Source of the DNA: Lepraria neglecta
Lineage: Eukaryota > Ascomycota > Lecanoromycetes > Lecanorales > Stereocaulaceae
DNA: 64,000 nucleotides
NCBI GenBank assembly: GCA_033220425.1
Contig: CM065650.1
Coordinates: 3,906,001 to 3,970,000, forward strand
Direction: 5' to 3'
A program made the position numbers and the translations under genes. This document shows positions 11,355 to 21,806 of the stretch, in pieces (the stretch's first letter is position 1; each line of letters starts with the position of its first letter). Below the pieces are notes generated by a model. It worked only from the letters and a program-made list of their open reading frames with translations. It was not told the origin of the DNA and did not search any database.

Positions 11355-11650
11355 TCAAGCCACGTGAGGATCCCAGAGCCGATCTACCAGCCACGCTCGA
11401 GGGTACTTGCTCGGCGAGGCGCAAGCGGTAGATACAGATACCAATCATCATCGTCTGAGGGTCTCAAATTATTGGTTGCTTTTGTGCATTCGAGATAATC
11501 TAGATAGAATCCGCTCTTCTCCCAATCAAGGACTCCGGAGATCCTGTAATCCCCATGCTGATCAGGTTGGACCACAATATTTTCTGCTCGAAGATCTCCA
11601 TGGGAGAAGACGATGTTGGCTTTTCGGTCTCTCCACTCTGCTCTGTGCTA
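11355..11650 (-). pseudogene. Aminoglycoside-phosphotransferase-like kinase, C-terminal remnant
   Basis: On the minus strand KANIVFSHGDLRAENIVV carries the HGD catalytic loop of the APH/choline-kinase fold. It is followed by YRISGVLDWEKSGFY (metal-binding D of the D-W-E motif) and DYLECTKATNNL, typical of the large fungal APH family. The frame then shifts near 11425: the natural ending continues as ASPSKYPRAWLVDRLWDPHV in the neighbouring frame and stops at 11355. The N-terminal lobe is missing because the dispersed repeat at 11626-12035 begins where the kinase sequence should continue. Truncation plus frameshift make it a relic. The substrate of such fungal APH proteins is generally unknown. 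Confidence 0.72.
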
Positions 11651-12035
11651 TCGCGATACTGGTCAAGCTGCCATGCCTAGGCCGAATCTCCCGGGAGCGA
11701 TGTCCACACTGGGCTCTTCTATGGGCAGGACTCCTGGACCTGTGCTATCCTAGGCAGAACCTCCTGGGGCTCGGTCATCCCGGCAGCCATGCGGTTTCCA
11801 AGCAAGCCAAGCTCCACTATTCATCTTCCTTCCTGGGCGAAGTCTCTTGGGAGGATTGGCATGCCATTTTGCCACACCACTTATCGATGCATGCGACAAC
11901 GCCCGCAACGCTGGGCGTGTCCTTGCGGCTCCCAGGAGAGGATTAGGTCACGTCTTCACCGAAAAGCATCGTTTTCGAACTTGAAAGGAGCCCCTTCTGT
12001 TGGACGATATCTATTGATTGACCTCGCTGCATTTT
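11626..12035 (+). repeat. Dispersed repeat, copy 1
   Basis: About 400 bp that matches, in reverse orientation, 53345-53745. Shared landmarks include ACTGGTCAAGCTGCCA, TCTCCCGGGAGCGA, GCGGTTTCCAAGCAAGCCAA, CAACGCTGGG and GCGGCTCCCAGGAGAG. The two copies differ by scattered substitutions and small indels. No terminal repeats or transposase were seen, so the class is unknown; it may be a non-autonomous element or part of a larger one. It interrupts the phosphotransferase remnant. End points are judged by eye, within about 20 bp. Confidence 0.75.
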
Positions 12036-12800
12036 AGGTTTCACTCCAGAGCCAGGTTGGACAGATGCCAGACCGTAGCTTCGAGACGACGGAGCAAACA
12101 GTGCTCAGTCCACATCTTGTGTCCGCAAGATATATGGCCGATTTGCGAAGAACTATAATTTGAAATCCATGGGGTCGACTCGCTGCTCGTTGCATATATA
12201 CTTGTTCCGTATCTTTACGATTCCTAGAAAAGATGTAGAACACCCGCAGCTGCGCTGTCATTTGGATTGGACAGCGAGCTCTCTATCTAGACGATGCACA
12301 GCGATGCTGACAGATTCCCCAATAGCCGCCTGTAATAGTTTGCCATTGGTCTTATCTTGCTGTCTGGGTTTTAGAAGCTGACCGTAGTGTTTTTTTCCAT
12401 ATCATCTTGGCTGACAGTGTCGCTATAGACGCCAACGCTCACGTTGGCGCGTTCGATCACGGTCGGCGACGGAGCACCAAGGAGGAAGTTGATTAATGTC
12501 AGGAGTTCTTTGCTCCAGACAATATGCGCGACTGGTATTGGTAAGGACGTATAGTGGATGAATGGGAGACGAGGCGTTACCGGTTCACCAGCTGTCGAAT
12601 CTCCTCCTTGGGAACTCGTTCGCCATTGACGGTGGGGTATCGATCAATCAGGTGGGTCTTGAAAGGCTTTTCTCCAATGAAGTGTCCCCTCTGGTCGACA
12701 CCGCTGTCATTTAAATATCTTCAAAAAGCAGTTATGTTAAGAACTTCCCCTTGAGCCTTTCTATCGCACAGCCTGTCGGCGCTTCAAATATTTAATTCAG
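12036..12800 (-). other. Region with weak protein-like segments on the minus strand
   Basis: On the minus strand 12720-12590 reads GVDQRGHFIGEKPFKTHLI followed by DRYPTVNGERVPKEEIRQLV. It meets a GTAACG donor-like site near 12580, and downstream HIVWSKELLTLINFLLGAPS continues in another frame. This has the texture of real coding sequence but I cannot name it or join it into a gene. It may be a further relic, perhaps of the gene interrupted by the dispersed repeat. Confidence 0.3.
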
Positions 12801-13939
12801 CTTACTCGAGTTCGCACTCTGGCAAACAGGTTACACAATGCGATTGAAATCTCTAACCAAGTCTTTATCCACCTGGGAGAACGTTCAGATCAAGCTTAAG
12901 TCTTTGCAGGAATTTACATATAGATTTTCTGTCGTACTTCTGAATAATTCTACCACACCTGTATTCGGTCAAATTTGTCCGAGGGGGTGAGACACTCTTT
13001 GGATAATATTACATGAATTGATAATGCTACTGGTATTATACCGCCTTGATCCTCCGAAGCCTGAAGGTTGCCAAGGAGTGTGCAAAAATACTCTTTAGTC
13101 AGATTCTCTCTTTTCTTCGCACGTCTTATGTCGACTAGTTTCCTCGTTGCTTAGTATAGAGGGAGACTTTTTCTAGGTGTTGGTTAGAGGAAATGGGCTG
13201 AACAGTTGATCAAAGGGGGGGAAATTCCATCTTTTCCAATTGAGACAAAGGAGGTCGCAAAGGGCTATTTCTTCTGTATCGTAGTCATTCGGAGCCCGCC
13301 CGGCATGATGCCCTTTTCACAGTCTTATCAATTTCTGGAACAGGACTTTTTGGTAAGGTGCAGAGAGCAAATCCTTGTGGTTATTAACAGATATCTGAGA
13401 TAGAAGAGACTTTAGCTAATCGACGTCTTAGTTAAGAGCAATAACATTAAATCAACGAGCGATGTTCTCCGCTTCTCATATCTTTTGTCAGAGATCCTCC
13501 CATTGGTCTGACGGGCAGAGAGAGTTGACTCGGATCCCCTTCATCCCCTCTCCATGGCTGAATCCCTCGCCAATCGGATGACGGTGGCTTTGAAAGAATT
13601 TGTACACCGGCGAGATTAAAATCTTGATCGCCACGTAATTGGTTATAATGACCATCGCATTTTATATGCTGTAATCAACAACTATGGCTGCTATACACAC
13701 GCCGGTATTGTCTTCCACGGTAAATTCCTTTGGCGGGTGTAATCCGTTGTACTCCTGCTGCGGCAATTTCCCAGCGATACATCATGGCAACGTATTCACA
13801 TTGTTACGACACCTTAACGTAATGCTTGTGGTCATACGCGAAGGATCGCCGGACATGTGACGCCTCTTTCGCAATGATGATGTAAGGTCAATAATGACCT
13901 CGTTGTTGTCCGTATGACGACAATCCGACACTCCGGATA
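12801..13939. other. Long upstream region of the KGG stress-protein gene
   Basis: No gene was seen. Two CCCCT boxes sit close together at about 13537-13552 (CCCCTTCATCCCCT), matching the fungal stress-response element core. Whether they act on the KGG gene about 600 bp downstream is inference. Confidence 0.35.
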
Positions 13940-13962
13940 CTTCCTCCGCTTTATACAATCAG
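13940..13962 (+). promoter_or_regulatory. Possible TATA box of the KGG gene
   Basis: The sequence GCTTTATACAATCAG lies about 200 bp upstream of the ATG and just before the CA-rich leader. Position and composition fit a core promoter; nothing else supports it. Confidence 0.35.
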
Positions 13963-14036
13963 TATCTGCTCGCACTCAGTCCAAGCTTGAAGCTCGACCA
14001 CTTCATCAGACTAAATATCTATAAAGATAAGTCATC

Positions 14037-14047
14037 TTCACACACAC

Positions 14048-14078
<31 letters not shown>

Positions 14079-14148
14079 TACACTCACACATACACACAGA
14101 CACAGACACACAGACACATACATACAACACATATATTCTCACACACAT
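14037..14148 (+). repeat. CA/TACACA microsatellite in the 5' leader of the KGG gene
   Basis: An imperfect tract of CACACA, TACACA and CAGACA units runs to within four bases of the start codon at 14152. It produces histidine/threonine and cysteine/methionine shadow frames on the two strands that are not genes. Confidence 0.9.
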
Positions 14149-14151
14149 ACA

Positions 14152-14425
14152 ATGACAGAGAATACGAATCCCGGTAATTTCTCCAATCGCCCTAAGGACG
14201 AGGTCTCCAGCATTGCTCAAAAGGGGGGTCAATCGAGTCACCAAGGTGGATTCGCTTCGATGGATCCAGACAAGCAGGTATGTCGGTACCAACGGCACTG
14301 TGGAGTTGAACTGATCTTTGATATAGAAGGAAATTGCTTCACAAGGCGGTCAGGCCTCCTCCGGATCCTTCGAACCTGGCAGTGATAAGGCCAAAGAAGC
14401 TGGTCGCAAGGGTGGATCTGCTTGA
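14152..14425 (+). CDS. KGG-repeat stress protein, con-10 like
   Basis: Two exons (14152-14277, 14327-14425) with a 49-nt intron (GTATGT..ATAG) encode 74 aa. It is very hydrophilic and Gly-rich, with the repeated signature of the con-10/GsiB family: IAQKGGQSSHQGGF, IASQGGQASSGSFEPGSDKA and EAGRKGGSA at the C-terminus. Members are small LEA-like proteins that accumulate in conidia and under desiccation, heat or light in filamentous fungi. Protection of macromolecules is the inferred role. The leader is a CA microsatellite; a TATA-like site and CCCCT boxes lie upstream. The ORF is intact with normal codon use. Confidence 0.85.
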
Positions 14426-14969
14426 GTGTTGTGTGGAAGAAGTTAGTCGCAAGTTTGGGTCTGTTGGTGGAATGTGTGGATGTAGTTGTTAGGGAAAGGT
14501 GCTTTCGGTGGTCAGGCGATCGTTGCTGTTCCTGGATCCTGTTGCAGAACCAATACTACTCCAACCGTACGAGATGGCTAAGACTGATACTTGTCGTTCA
14601 TTCTCTAATGCAGATGGTCAAAGATCGTCTTTTAACATTAGCGCAAACGCTATGAAAGTTTCTCCGACGTATCGGAGGACCCTCCCGTCCAGTGTGCCCA
14701 CAGCGACCCGGCGCCCAAGGCAAAAAGGCCGTGCTTGCACGCCACATCGAGAGTCGGAAATAACTCCGTAACTACTACGTAGTACTCGCATTTGCAAGTT
14801 GCCCATGCCTTGATTGTCGATTGCCGGGACCCGCGGCATTAAAGTAGCCGGCACGCGGTGATGTCATCAGCCTAGGAAGCCAAGTTGTTTGAATTTTCTG
14901 CAATTTGTCTCTCTGCCCAACATCTTTGGTATCTGACTTGGTAACTTGATTATTAATACCGGGGAGCCA
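14426..14969. other. Intergenic between KGG and Trk genes
   Basis: It contains the palindrome ACTACTACGTAGTACT near 14769, a motif that recurs in other intergenic parts of this window. No gene was seen. Confidence 0.4.
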
Positions 14970-17187
14970 ATGGCGCACTTCAACACTTTATATTCACGCA
15001 TTAAAGAGTACTTCCACTTGAATTTTTACCGTGTCCACGTACTCTATTTCATCTTCACCCTTCTCCTCTCATCCATCATCATCTATGGGAGCGGTGTGGA
15101 CGGCAACAGCCACAATGCTGAAGCACGTTTTCGGTTACGCTATATCGATGCACTGTTCCTCTGCACGAGTGCGATGACGAACACCGGGTTGAATACAGTA
15201 AATCTGAGCTCTCTCACAGGATTCCAGCAATCCGTGCTGTATATACTCATGTTGATTGGTAACATCACGGTTGTCTCAATAGCCACTGTATTGGTTCGGC
15301 GGCACTATATGCGGAAACATATGCAGGATTTTGTTGAAAGGTGCGAAGGAGGACGGAAGATGGTGGACGACCTTGAAAGGAAGGAAAATGGGAGCAATCG
15401 AAGGTTAGGGAGCAGGTCTGCTGATGAGCCTAATCCCAAAGTCAAACGAAGACGCCACCACCCGCAGCCAAGTCCGCAGGTGGACGTCAGTACGACTTCC
15501 AGATTGGTACATCACGAAAGGGGCCATGGTGGATTTCCCTATCCTTGGGAATGGAGTATCGCACGGAACCTTGGGTCTATGTTCGATGCTCTAAGTAACC
15601 CGGTGGAAAATCGGTCGCACCATTACCTATCCTTCGTGCCCTCTCTCGATCAGAAGGTAAGACGGTATGAATATTTCATTGGAAGTCGAGGCCTGAATTT
15701 TTGACAGGGCCGGTTCCACTCCCTCGGCGAACGAGAGCATCAGGAACTTGGTGGTGTAGAGTATCGGGCCTTGGGCGTGCTCCTATGGTTAATACCCCTT
15801 TATATTGTTTTCTGGTTGACAATCTCGATGGCCATATTGGTACCGTGGAGCTACAAGCGGGATGTCGTGGCAATCCTGCAAGGACCGCAACCTGGCGGAT
15901 TGAACCCTGGATGGTGGGTCACCTAGTTGAGTATCTTACGAGAAGTGTCACCCGTATTAACTTCGAAAGGTGGTCGTCATTCTTGGTCGTCTCTGGCTTC
16001 TGCAATGTCGGCCTCGACCTACTCGATATGAACATGATCCGTGAGCTCAGAGTTTCTGAACACCATTCCCGCGGCTAATAATGGAGTAGCATTTCAGTCA
16101 TTCTACCTCGTCCTGATCGTACTCATGGTTGCGAAGTTAGCAGGGAATACCTTGTTTCCGGTCTTCCTCCGCGTTGTCATCTGGGTGGTAGCCCAATTCG
16201 TTCCCACAACCTCAAGGTTACACCACAGTCTAACATTCTTACTTCACCATCCACGCAGATGCTTTATTCTTCTCTTTCCTTCCATCAACACCTGGTATCT
16301 GGCTGCGGTTCAAGCCTGTTTGCACCTGGGGCTTTGGGTGTTCTGGTTCCTTCTTCAAATCGACTATCCGACCGTCTGGACGATTCCCGCCGGTCAACGC
16401 ACCATCGCTGGTTTATTTCAAGCCCTCGGCGTCCGCACGGCTGGGATGTATATCATCCCAATGAGTCAGGTCGCGCCCGCGCTACTAGTGCTGTACACAG
16501 GCGCCATGTATGTCTCAGGGCTTCCAATCATAATATCAATCAGGTCAACCAATATCTACGAGGAGCGATCGATCGGGGTGCAGAACACACCCAAGTCAGA
16601 GGGCAACGTCTCCGAAAAATCTTACATTGCGGTTGGTGATACCACTAGTACTTTGATGAACGAGCTAACACCGACAGATGCATTTTCAAAAGCAGCTGAT
16701 TTCTGATACATGGTGGCTTTTCATAGGCCTCTTCCTCATCTGCATAATTGAGCGTACCGCTTTAGCAACTCCATCCCCTGGTTTCGACATCTACGCCATC
16801 CTTTTCGACACGGTATCTGCCTTCGGCACTGTTGGTCTGAGCACCGGGGTACCGTACGATACCTATTCTTTCTGCGGCGCCTGGCATACTCTCAGTAAGC
16901 TCATCCTCATAGTGATTATGATACGTGGACGTCACAGAGGACTACCGATGGCTATCGACCGCGCGGTTCTCCTTCCGGGGCAAGAGCTGATGGAGAAGAT
17001 GGACCGGGAATACAATGGCCCCACGCGTGAATGGGGGCTCAAGAGGGAGAAGGGATTGGTTCGGGAGGAAGAAAGGGGGAGCCAAGCTGAGAATGAGGAG
17101 GAAGGTCAGGATCCGGAGCAAAACGCCTTGACCGCGGAGAAGCTACACCAAAGGGAGAGTCAAGAGGCCGTAGCTTCGACTGCATAG
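14970..17187 (+). CDS. Trk-type potassium transporter
   Basis: Five exons (14970-15656, 15708-15913, 15970-16040, 16090-16631, 16678-17187) give 671 aa. The plasma-membrane protein has four membrane-pore-membrane repeats whose pore loops are visible: SAMTNTGLNTVN, SGFCNVGLDLLD, LGVRTAGMY and SAFGTVGLSTGVP. The filter glycine is present in each, as in fungal Trk1/Trk2, which take up K+ driven by membrane potential. A hydrophilic cytoplasmic loop (about residues 115-210) separates repeats 1 and 2, shorter than in yeast Trk1. The ending is highly charged. After the second exon the unspliced frame hits TAG at once, and the 56-nt intron restores NPGWWSSFLVVSGF. The last intron is 46 nt with a GTTGGT donor, rebuilding SEKSYIA/MHFQKQL. 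All repeats look intact. Confidence 0.9.
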
Positions 17188-17610
17188 GCCTAAAGACCGA
17201 AACAGAAAAGGATCTGAGCTATAATAGGCATGATGATGGATGAGAGATTGATCTGAATGGCAACCCATTCTTCTGTGGTCCTTTCCCACGTTTCCCGCCC
17301 GAGGACATTGGTCTACAGGGAATGCTTTGCCGGTGTTTGTTGCTTGATGGTTCGTATAATTCATTGAAAACAGTATCGTCGAGTCAATCCAATGGTCACA
17401 GACTTCGGTCAAAACACCTTTGATCATCATTCAGAGAGTCCAGCCGTTTCCTTGGGAGATTTTGTTCGTCGCTGTCGTTTGTGACTGACGGCGCCGCGTA
17501 GAACCCAATCAGCCAAATCGCTGTGCCCAGATACTCTCAACGACAGCGCTGTTATACGCCTCTTGAAACGCCGGTGTGGTTCGCAATCCCCTCCTCGCTG
17601 GTATCACGGT
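17188..17610. other. 3' region of the Trk gene
   Basis: About 420 bp with the Trk terminator. No further gene was seen. Confidence 0.35.
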
Positions 17611-18060
17611 TAGTTGGGGTTCGTCAACAACTCCGCCAACGGCTTCGCATCCATGGCGGTGGCAATGTTGCTCTGGCCAACGACCTCCTCACCAACAGCA
17701 CTCTTTCCATCCTCGTCTATCCTCGCCACACTACCCATTCTCGACCCCAGCATATTTTCGAACGGGCCCATTTGATGCATCATCATATTTGAAAAGGGCA
17801 ATGCATGGGAAGCTCTTGCCGGATGCGACGGCGCTGACATATCCATGCGGGTCCAGCGATGCTAAGAGTGCTATTGGGGTCAAGGATAGCAATCTCTATG
17901 AGACATGGCCGGCTTGGCCTCTCAACTCCCTATCAATCAAAAGCTTGAGGGTGCGGAGAGCGATCTCGGGACCATGCTTCAGGCGAAGAGTAAGCTTTGA
18001 GGGTGTTTGATGGCGGGTGGTACTGGCGACGAGGGAGGAAAGATGCTGGTTTGATAGAGT
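17611..18060 (-). pseudogene. Relic of an unidentified protein gene
   Basis: The minus strand carries convincing protein-like segments in different frames. GPEIALRTLKLLIDRELRGQ is followed by a stop, then AILDPNSTLSIAGPA and LASLDPHGYVSAVASGKSF in two frames. Another frame reads MDMSAPSHPARASHALPF, SNMMMHQMGPFENMLGSR and GEEVVGQSNIATAMDAKPLA and stops at 17611. Composition and length suggest one decayed gene read tail to tail with Trk. I cannot assign a family with confidence. Confidence 0.35.
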
Positions 18061-18220
18061 TTGGCTTTGACAGAGATGGCCAGAGCAGTACTGCTTGCGT
18101 TTCCTAACTGACATGCTTCTATAGGTATTCCGGTACACTAAATACCGCTGGCTTGCTAAACAATTACACCCGGGTGGACGGTAGGAAAAGCACGCCATCG
18201 AAGGAGAGAACATATGCAGC

Positions 18221-20995
18221 TCAATGATCTGACTCGAAGAAATCAACAATAGCCTTGCTCCCTTTGATATTCAGTCCGTGAGGTGGGTAGCAGACATAGA
18301 CCGCGTCGTCTTCACCACCAAGCTTTTGCCTGAAATCGCCCTTTTGCGTGAGCTTGAATTGCTTCGCGATTTTGCTGGTGGCTATGACGCAGCATCTTGA
18401 CTTTTATACCAGAGAGATTATGGGCAGCCGTGAGATGTGATGTTGCAGCGGCACCAAAAGTCAAGATCTTTGTGCCGGATGCTTTGGCAGCGTGGATGGC
18501 GTGAAGTGTGATATATTCGATGGTGCCCGAGGGTGCGTCGGCGAAGTCGAGACTGTATTTGACTTGGTAACCGTGGCGGAGCGCAAGTTGGGCCAGCACA
18601 ACCAGGGCACAGGTTTTACCATCTTTGTCTTGAGCGTAGAAGTACCGACGGTGAGCCTGGTCTCTCCATGGCGTGATCTCCGACAGATAGATCTGCTGTC
18701 CTTGTCGGCCAGCAAGCCATTCCTGGATCATTTCGTCGCACTGTGCTTTGATATCGTCCGGTACAGGTGTTCCCTCTTCGACGTCGATGAGCTTGACTCC
18801 CTCTTTCTCGGCATGTCGAACCTTTCTTGTCACAGCATGGTCCTTCTCGGCCTCGTTCTTGTCCGCATCGATACGCTCTTCGGCCGCGCAGGTGAGTGTC
18901 TTCCACCCCATTTTTCCGCCCAGAACCTCCTCCATATCGTGACCAACCAAGACCCAGATTGGCTTGAGCTTCTTCTCTCTCTTCAGCCATTTCAGGAAAG
19001 CAGTGGCAGTTCTGGTGTATTGGCTGATGTCACACAACGGATCACCCGGCAATAGAGCGTAGTCGCCTGTTGGTACGTATAAGACAGCAGCCCCGGTCTC
19101 CGGGTCACGCCAGATCTAATATTGATCATCTGTCTAAGAGGTGTTCGTAGAGTCGCCGTAATTCGCGACGAGGTTCTCAAGAGGCTGCAACTGCTCCTTC
19201 TCGTCCGGGTCAGACTCACCCCATGGCGGGTTTACAGTGCTGTCCTTGACATGTCGGAGGTTCGACTCTGGGGGAGGAGCAGAGATACTTTTCGGATCGC
19301 GAGGGAATAGAGAGGCAAGCCGGATGTTCCCAAGCGAGAGGATGAGCATCAGGATCCTCTCCAATCCAATCCCCGCGCCTGCGTGAGGTGGTGCTGCGGA
19401 GTGGAATCCTTCCATGTAGTCCTCCATACTCTTGGAATCCACACCTTGCGCATGCATCTGCTTCTCCAACAGCTGTGCGTCGTGTATGCGCTGACCACCA
19501 GTCAAGATTTCCTGACCGCGACAGAAGATGTCGAAGCAATTGGTGAATTTGCTGTCCTGAGGATCTGGTATGGTATAGAAGGGTCTTGCTGACGCTGGAA
19601 ATTTGTCGGGTATGTAATAGTCGGTGCTGTATTCCTCTTTCATGAGCTGGCCCAGTCGGATCTCGTCTCTCGTGTGCAGATTTTCGAGGGGAGAGGGCGG
19701 CTGGCCGTTCTCGTCAACCCAGCCGGATTCCTTGAGCATCTGAACACCTTGCGCAAAAGGTATCTTAGGTGTATCTTCCAACCACACCAGGTCTTCATGT
19801 GGGAAGTGCTGCTTGATCGTTTGCAACTCGGGCCCAAACCGCTCATAGATGCCTTTGAAGATGAACTTTAGAGTTTCGTCGATCAGTTCCAATGCTTCGT
19901 GATAGTGTTCTTCGATAGCCATTTCCAGATCAAGACCAGTGTATTCCGTCAAATGGCGATGTGTATTGCTGTTTTCCGCTCTGAAGACAGGCCCGATCTC
20001 GTAAACACGCTCGAAGTCTGCTGCAATGGCCATCTGCTTGGCCAACTGAGGACTCTGCGCGAGAAAAGCAGGCCGACCGAAGTAATCGAGCTGAAAGACA
20101 CTCGATCCAGACTCGGTGGCGCCCGCTTGCAGCTTCGGTGTGTGGATCTCGATGAACCCTTGCGAGTCAAGATATGTGCGGAAGAGATTGCAGACGCCTG
20201 AGTTGATGCGAAAGATGGATGTTGATGTCCTCGTCCGTAGATCGAGTATGCGATGGGCAAGGCGAGTCCGATCAGAGATATGGCTTGTGCCTTGCTGTGA
20301 GGGGTCTTCTGATAACTCCCCAGCTTTAGACACGTCGTCCTCGTAGACTGTGAAGGGCACCGCTTCTGGCCGCCTGACCACCACATGCAGCTTCTCAATG
20401 AAGATCTTGACATCGTGTATTGTAGATCCCTTGACTGGCTGTTCCGGCTTTTGGATCTTTCCTCTGACCACGACAATCGATTCCATTGGAATCCTCTCTA
20501 TCCATTTCACCATATGTGTCGTCATAGAGCCTTCTCGCTCGTGTATTACTCCTTGCAATGTTGTCAATTGCTGGCGAAAGACGAGGAACGCGAATTTCAC
20601 GCTCATCTTTCTCAGAGCCTGTAGTCTTCCTCGGAAGATGATCTCCTCGCCGACTCTCGATGTTGAGACATTCTGAATGGAGACCCTCTGCTCGATTTTT
20701 CTCTCCGCGGACTGGACGAGGGCAATATCCCCATACTGAGCTCTGATGTGTGCTGGCTCCTGCCGCTCTGCGCGCTCATCCGACTCTTGCTTTCGGCGCC
20801 TGGCCTTCTCCCTTTGCTCCTCACTGGCCTGAGTGCGAAAATGACGGTCCTTCTTGACCACTTTTTTCCGTGTCTGGTTCTTGCTGAGGCGATGTTCTTC
20901 GCCGTTGAAAGGGACATCGCTGCTGGCTTGCTTGGCGTCGGGGTTGCTGTGGCCGTTTTTTTCTGATCTTAAAGGTTCGTGGACATGTCTTCTAG
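18221..20995 (-). pseudogene. erdS: ErdS relic: aspartyl-tRNA synthetase fused to a DUF2156 aminoacyl transferase (ergosteryl-3beta-O-L-aspartate synthase)
   Basis: The minus strand from about 20950 to 19137 encodes a class II AspRS: an N-terminal OB fold, then FVEI-like motif 1 (GFIEIHTPKLQAGATESGSS), motif 2 (GPVFRAENSNTHRHLTEYTG) and motif 3 (GAGIGLERILML). In the same frame it continues into a DUF2156 domain (IWRDPETGAAVLYVPTGDYA, GDPLCDISQYTRTATAFLKW). This architecture is that of fungal ErdS, which charges tRNA-Asp and moves Asp onto the 3-OH of ergosterol. Lesions: two TAG codons (19136-19134 and 19118-19116) in the hinge, where I recall Trp and Gln in homologues; a shift near 18385, after which FKLTQKGDFRQKL and VYVCYPPHGL continue in another frame to TGA at 18221; and no in-frame ATG, the nearest (20995) being one base out of frame. 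A 54-nt GT..AG intron removing both TAGs is possible but the donor is weak. Confidence 0.8.
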
Positions 20996-21806
20996 AATAC
21001 CTCCTACGCTCTTCAACCTCGCGAAAGCGCCGCTGATGGAGGGAATTATTGCAGTTTCAGAGGAGTGCGAATTACGGCCTTGAGAAAGGTGAGTGACATG
21101 CCCGTTTATGAAGCTCTTCCAAGTTTTTTTTACTTTCTTTGTCAGGAGGAACTTGCGATCGACGTCATGCCGACTTAAACCACTACAGTCTCACGACGGA
21201 AAAGCGTTACAATACTGCAAAAGATATTACCGAGTGATTTTGCCTGCAAGACGTTCTTCTCAATGCTACTAGTTGTTGATGTAGATAATTTGTGAGGATT
21301 GGTGCCAAGCTGTTGGTCCCGACGTGACTTCCTGCACTCTACGATGCCAAACTGTTACATACGCTGAGCTGGCAAGACACAAAACATATCGTAAGAGCGT
21401 AAGGCATTTCGTATTCAGCAGACCAGCTGACCCCGCGCCGGCTTCCCTGCAAAAAAAATCCGCAACCTTCCACCACCTATAACTGGGGTACAGTTCCGTG
21501 GCACAAACCGAACGATGAGACAAAACTCCCGCCACCACGGATGGTCTCAAGTGGTACTGCACCAGAGGGTCGTATAATATACAATATGACTTTTCCATTC
21601 TATATAACAACGGGCTCTGTCTCTTCACCCGAGATTGTCCTCGTCCTCTCCTGCAACCTCGGATGTGCCGTCCGCTCCCACCACCCAACTTCTTGACTTA
21701 CCGTCGTCGTGCTCGTTTTCGCTCCAGCAGCTGGGCCCTGCGTGACTTTTCGCTGGGACCGAAGGAGACCGAAGATGAGGAAGAAAGATCGCAAAGCACT
21801 ATTGTA
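20996..21806. other. Intergenic, no clear gene
   Basis: Upstream of the ErdS relic and downstream of the regulator fragment. Open frames at 21269-21688 (-) and 21663-21903 (+) have no recognisable motif. Confidence 0.35.

Noticed and set aside
14038-14298. Minus-strand frame rich in Cys/Met/Val
   Set aside because: It is the shadow of the CA microsatellite.
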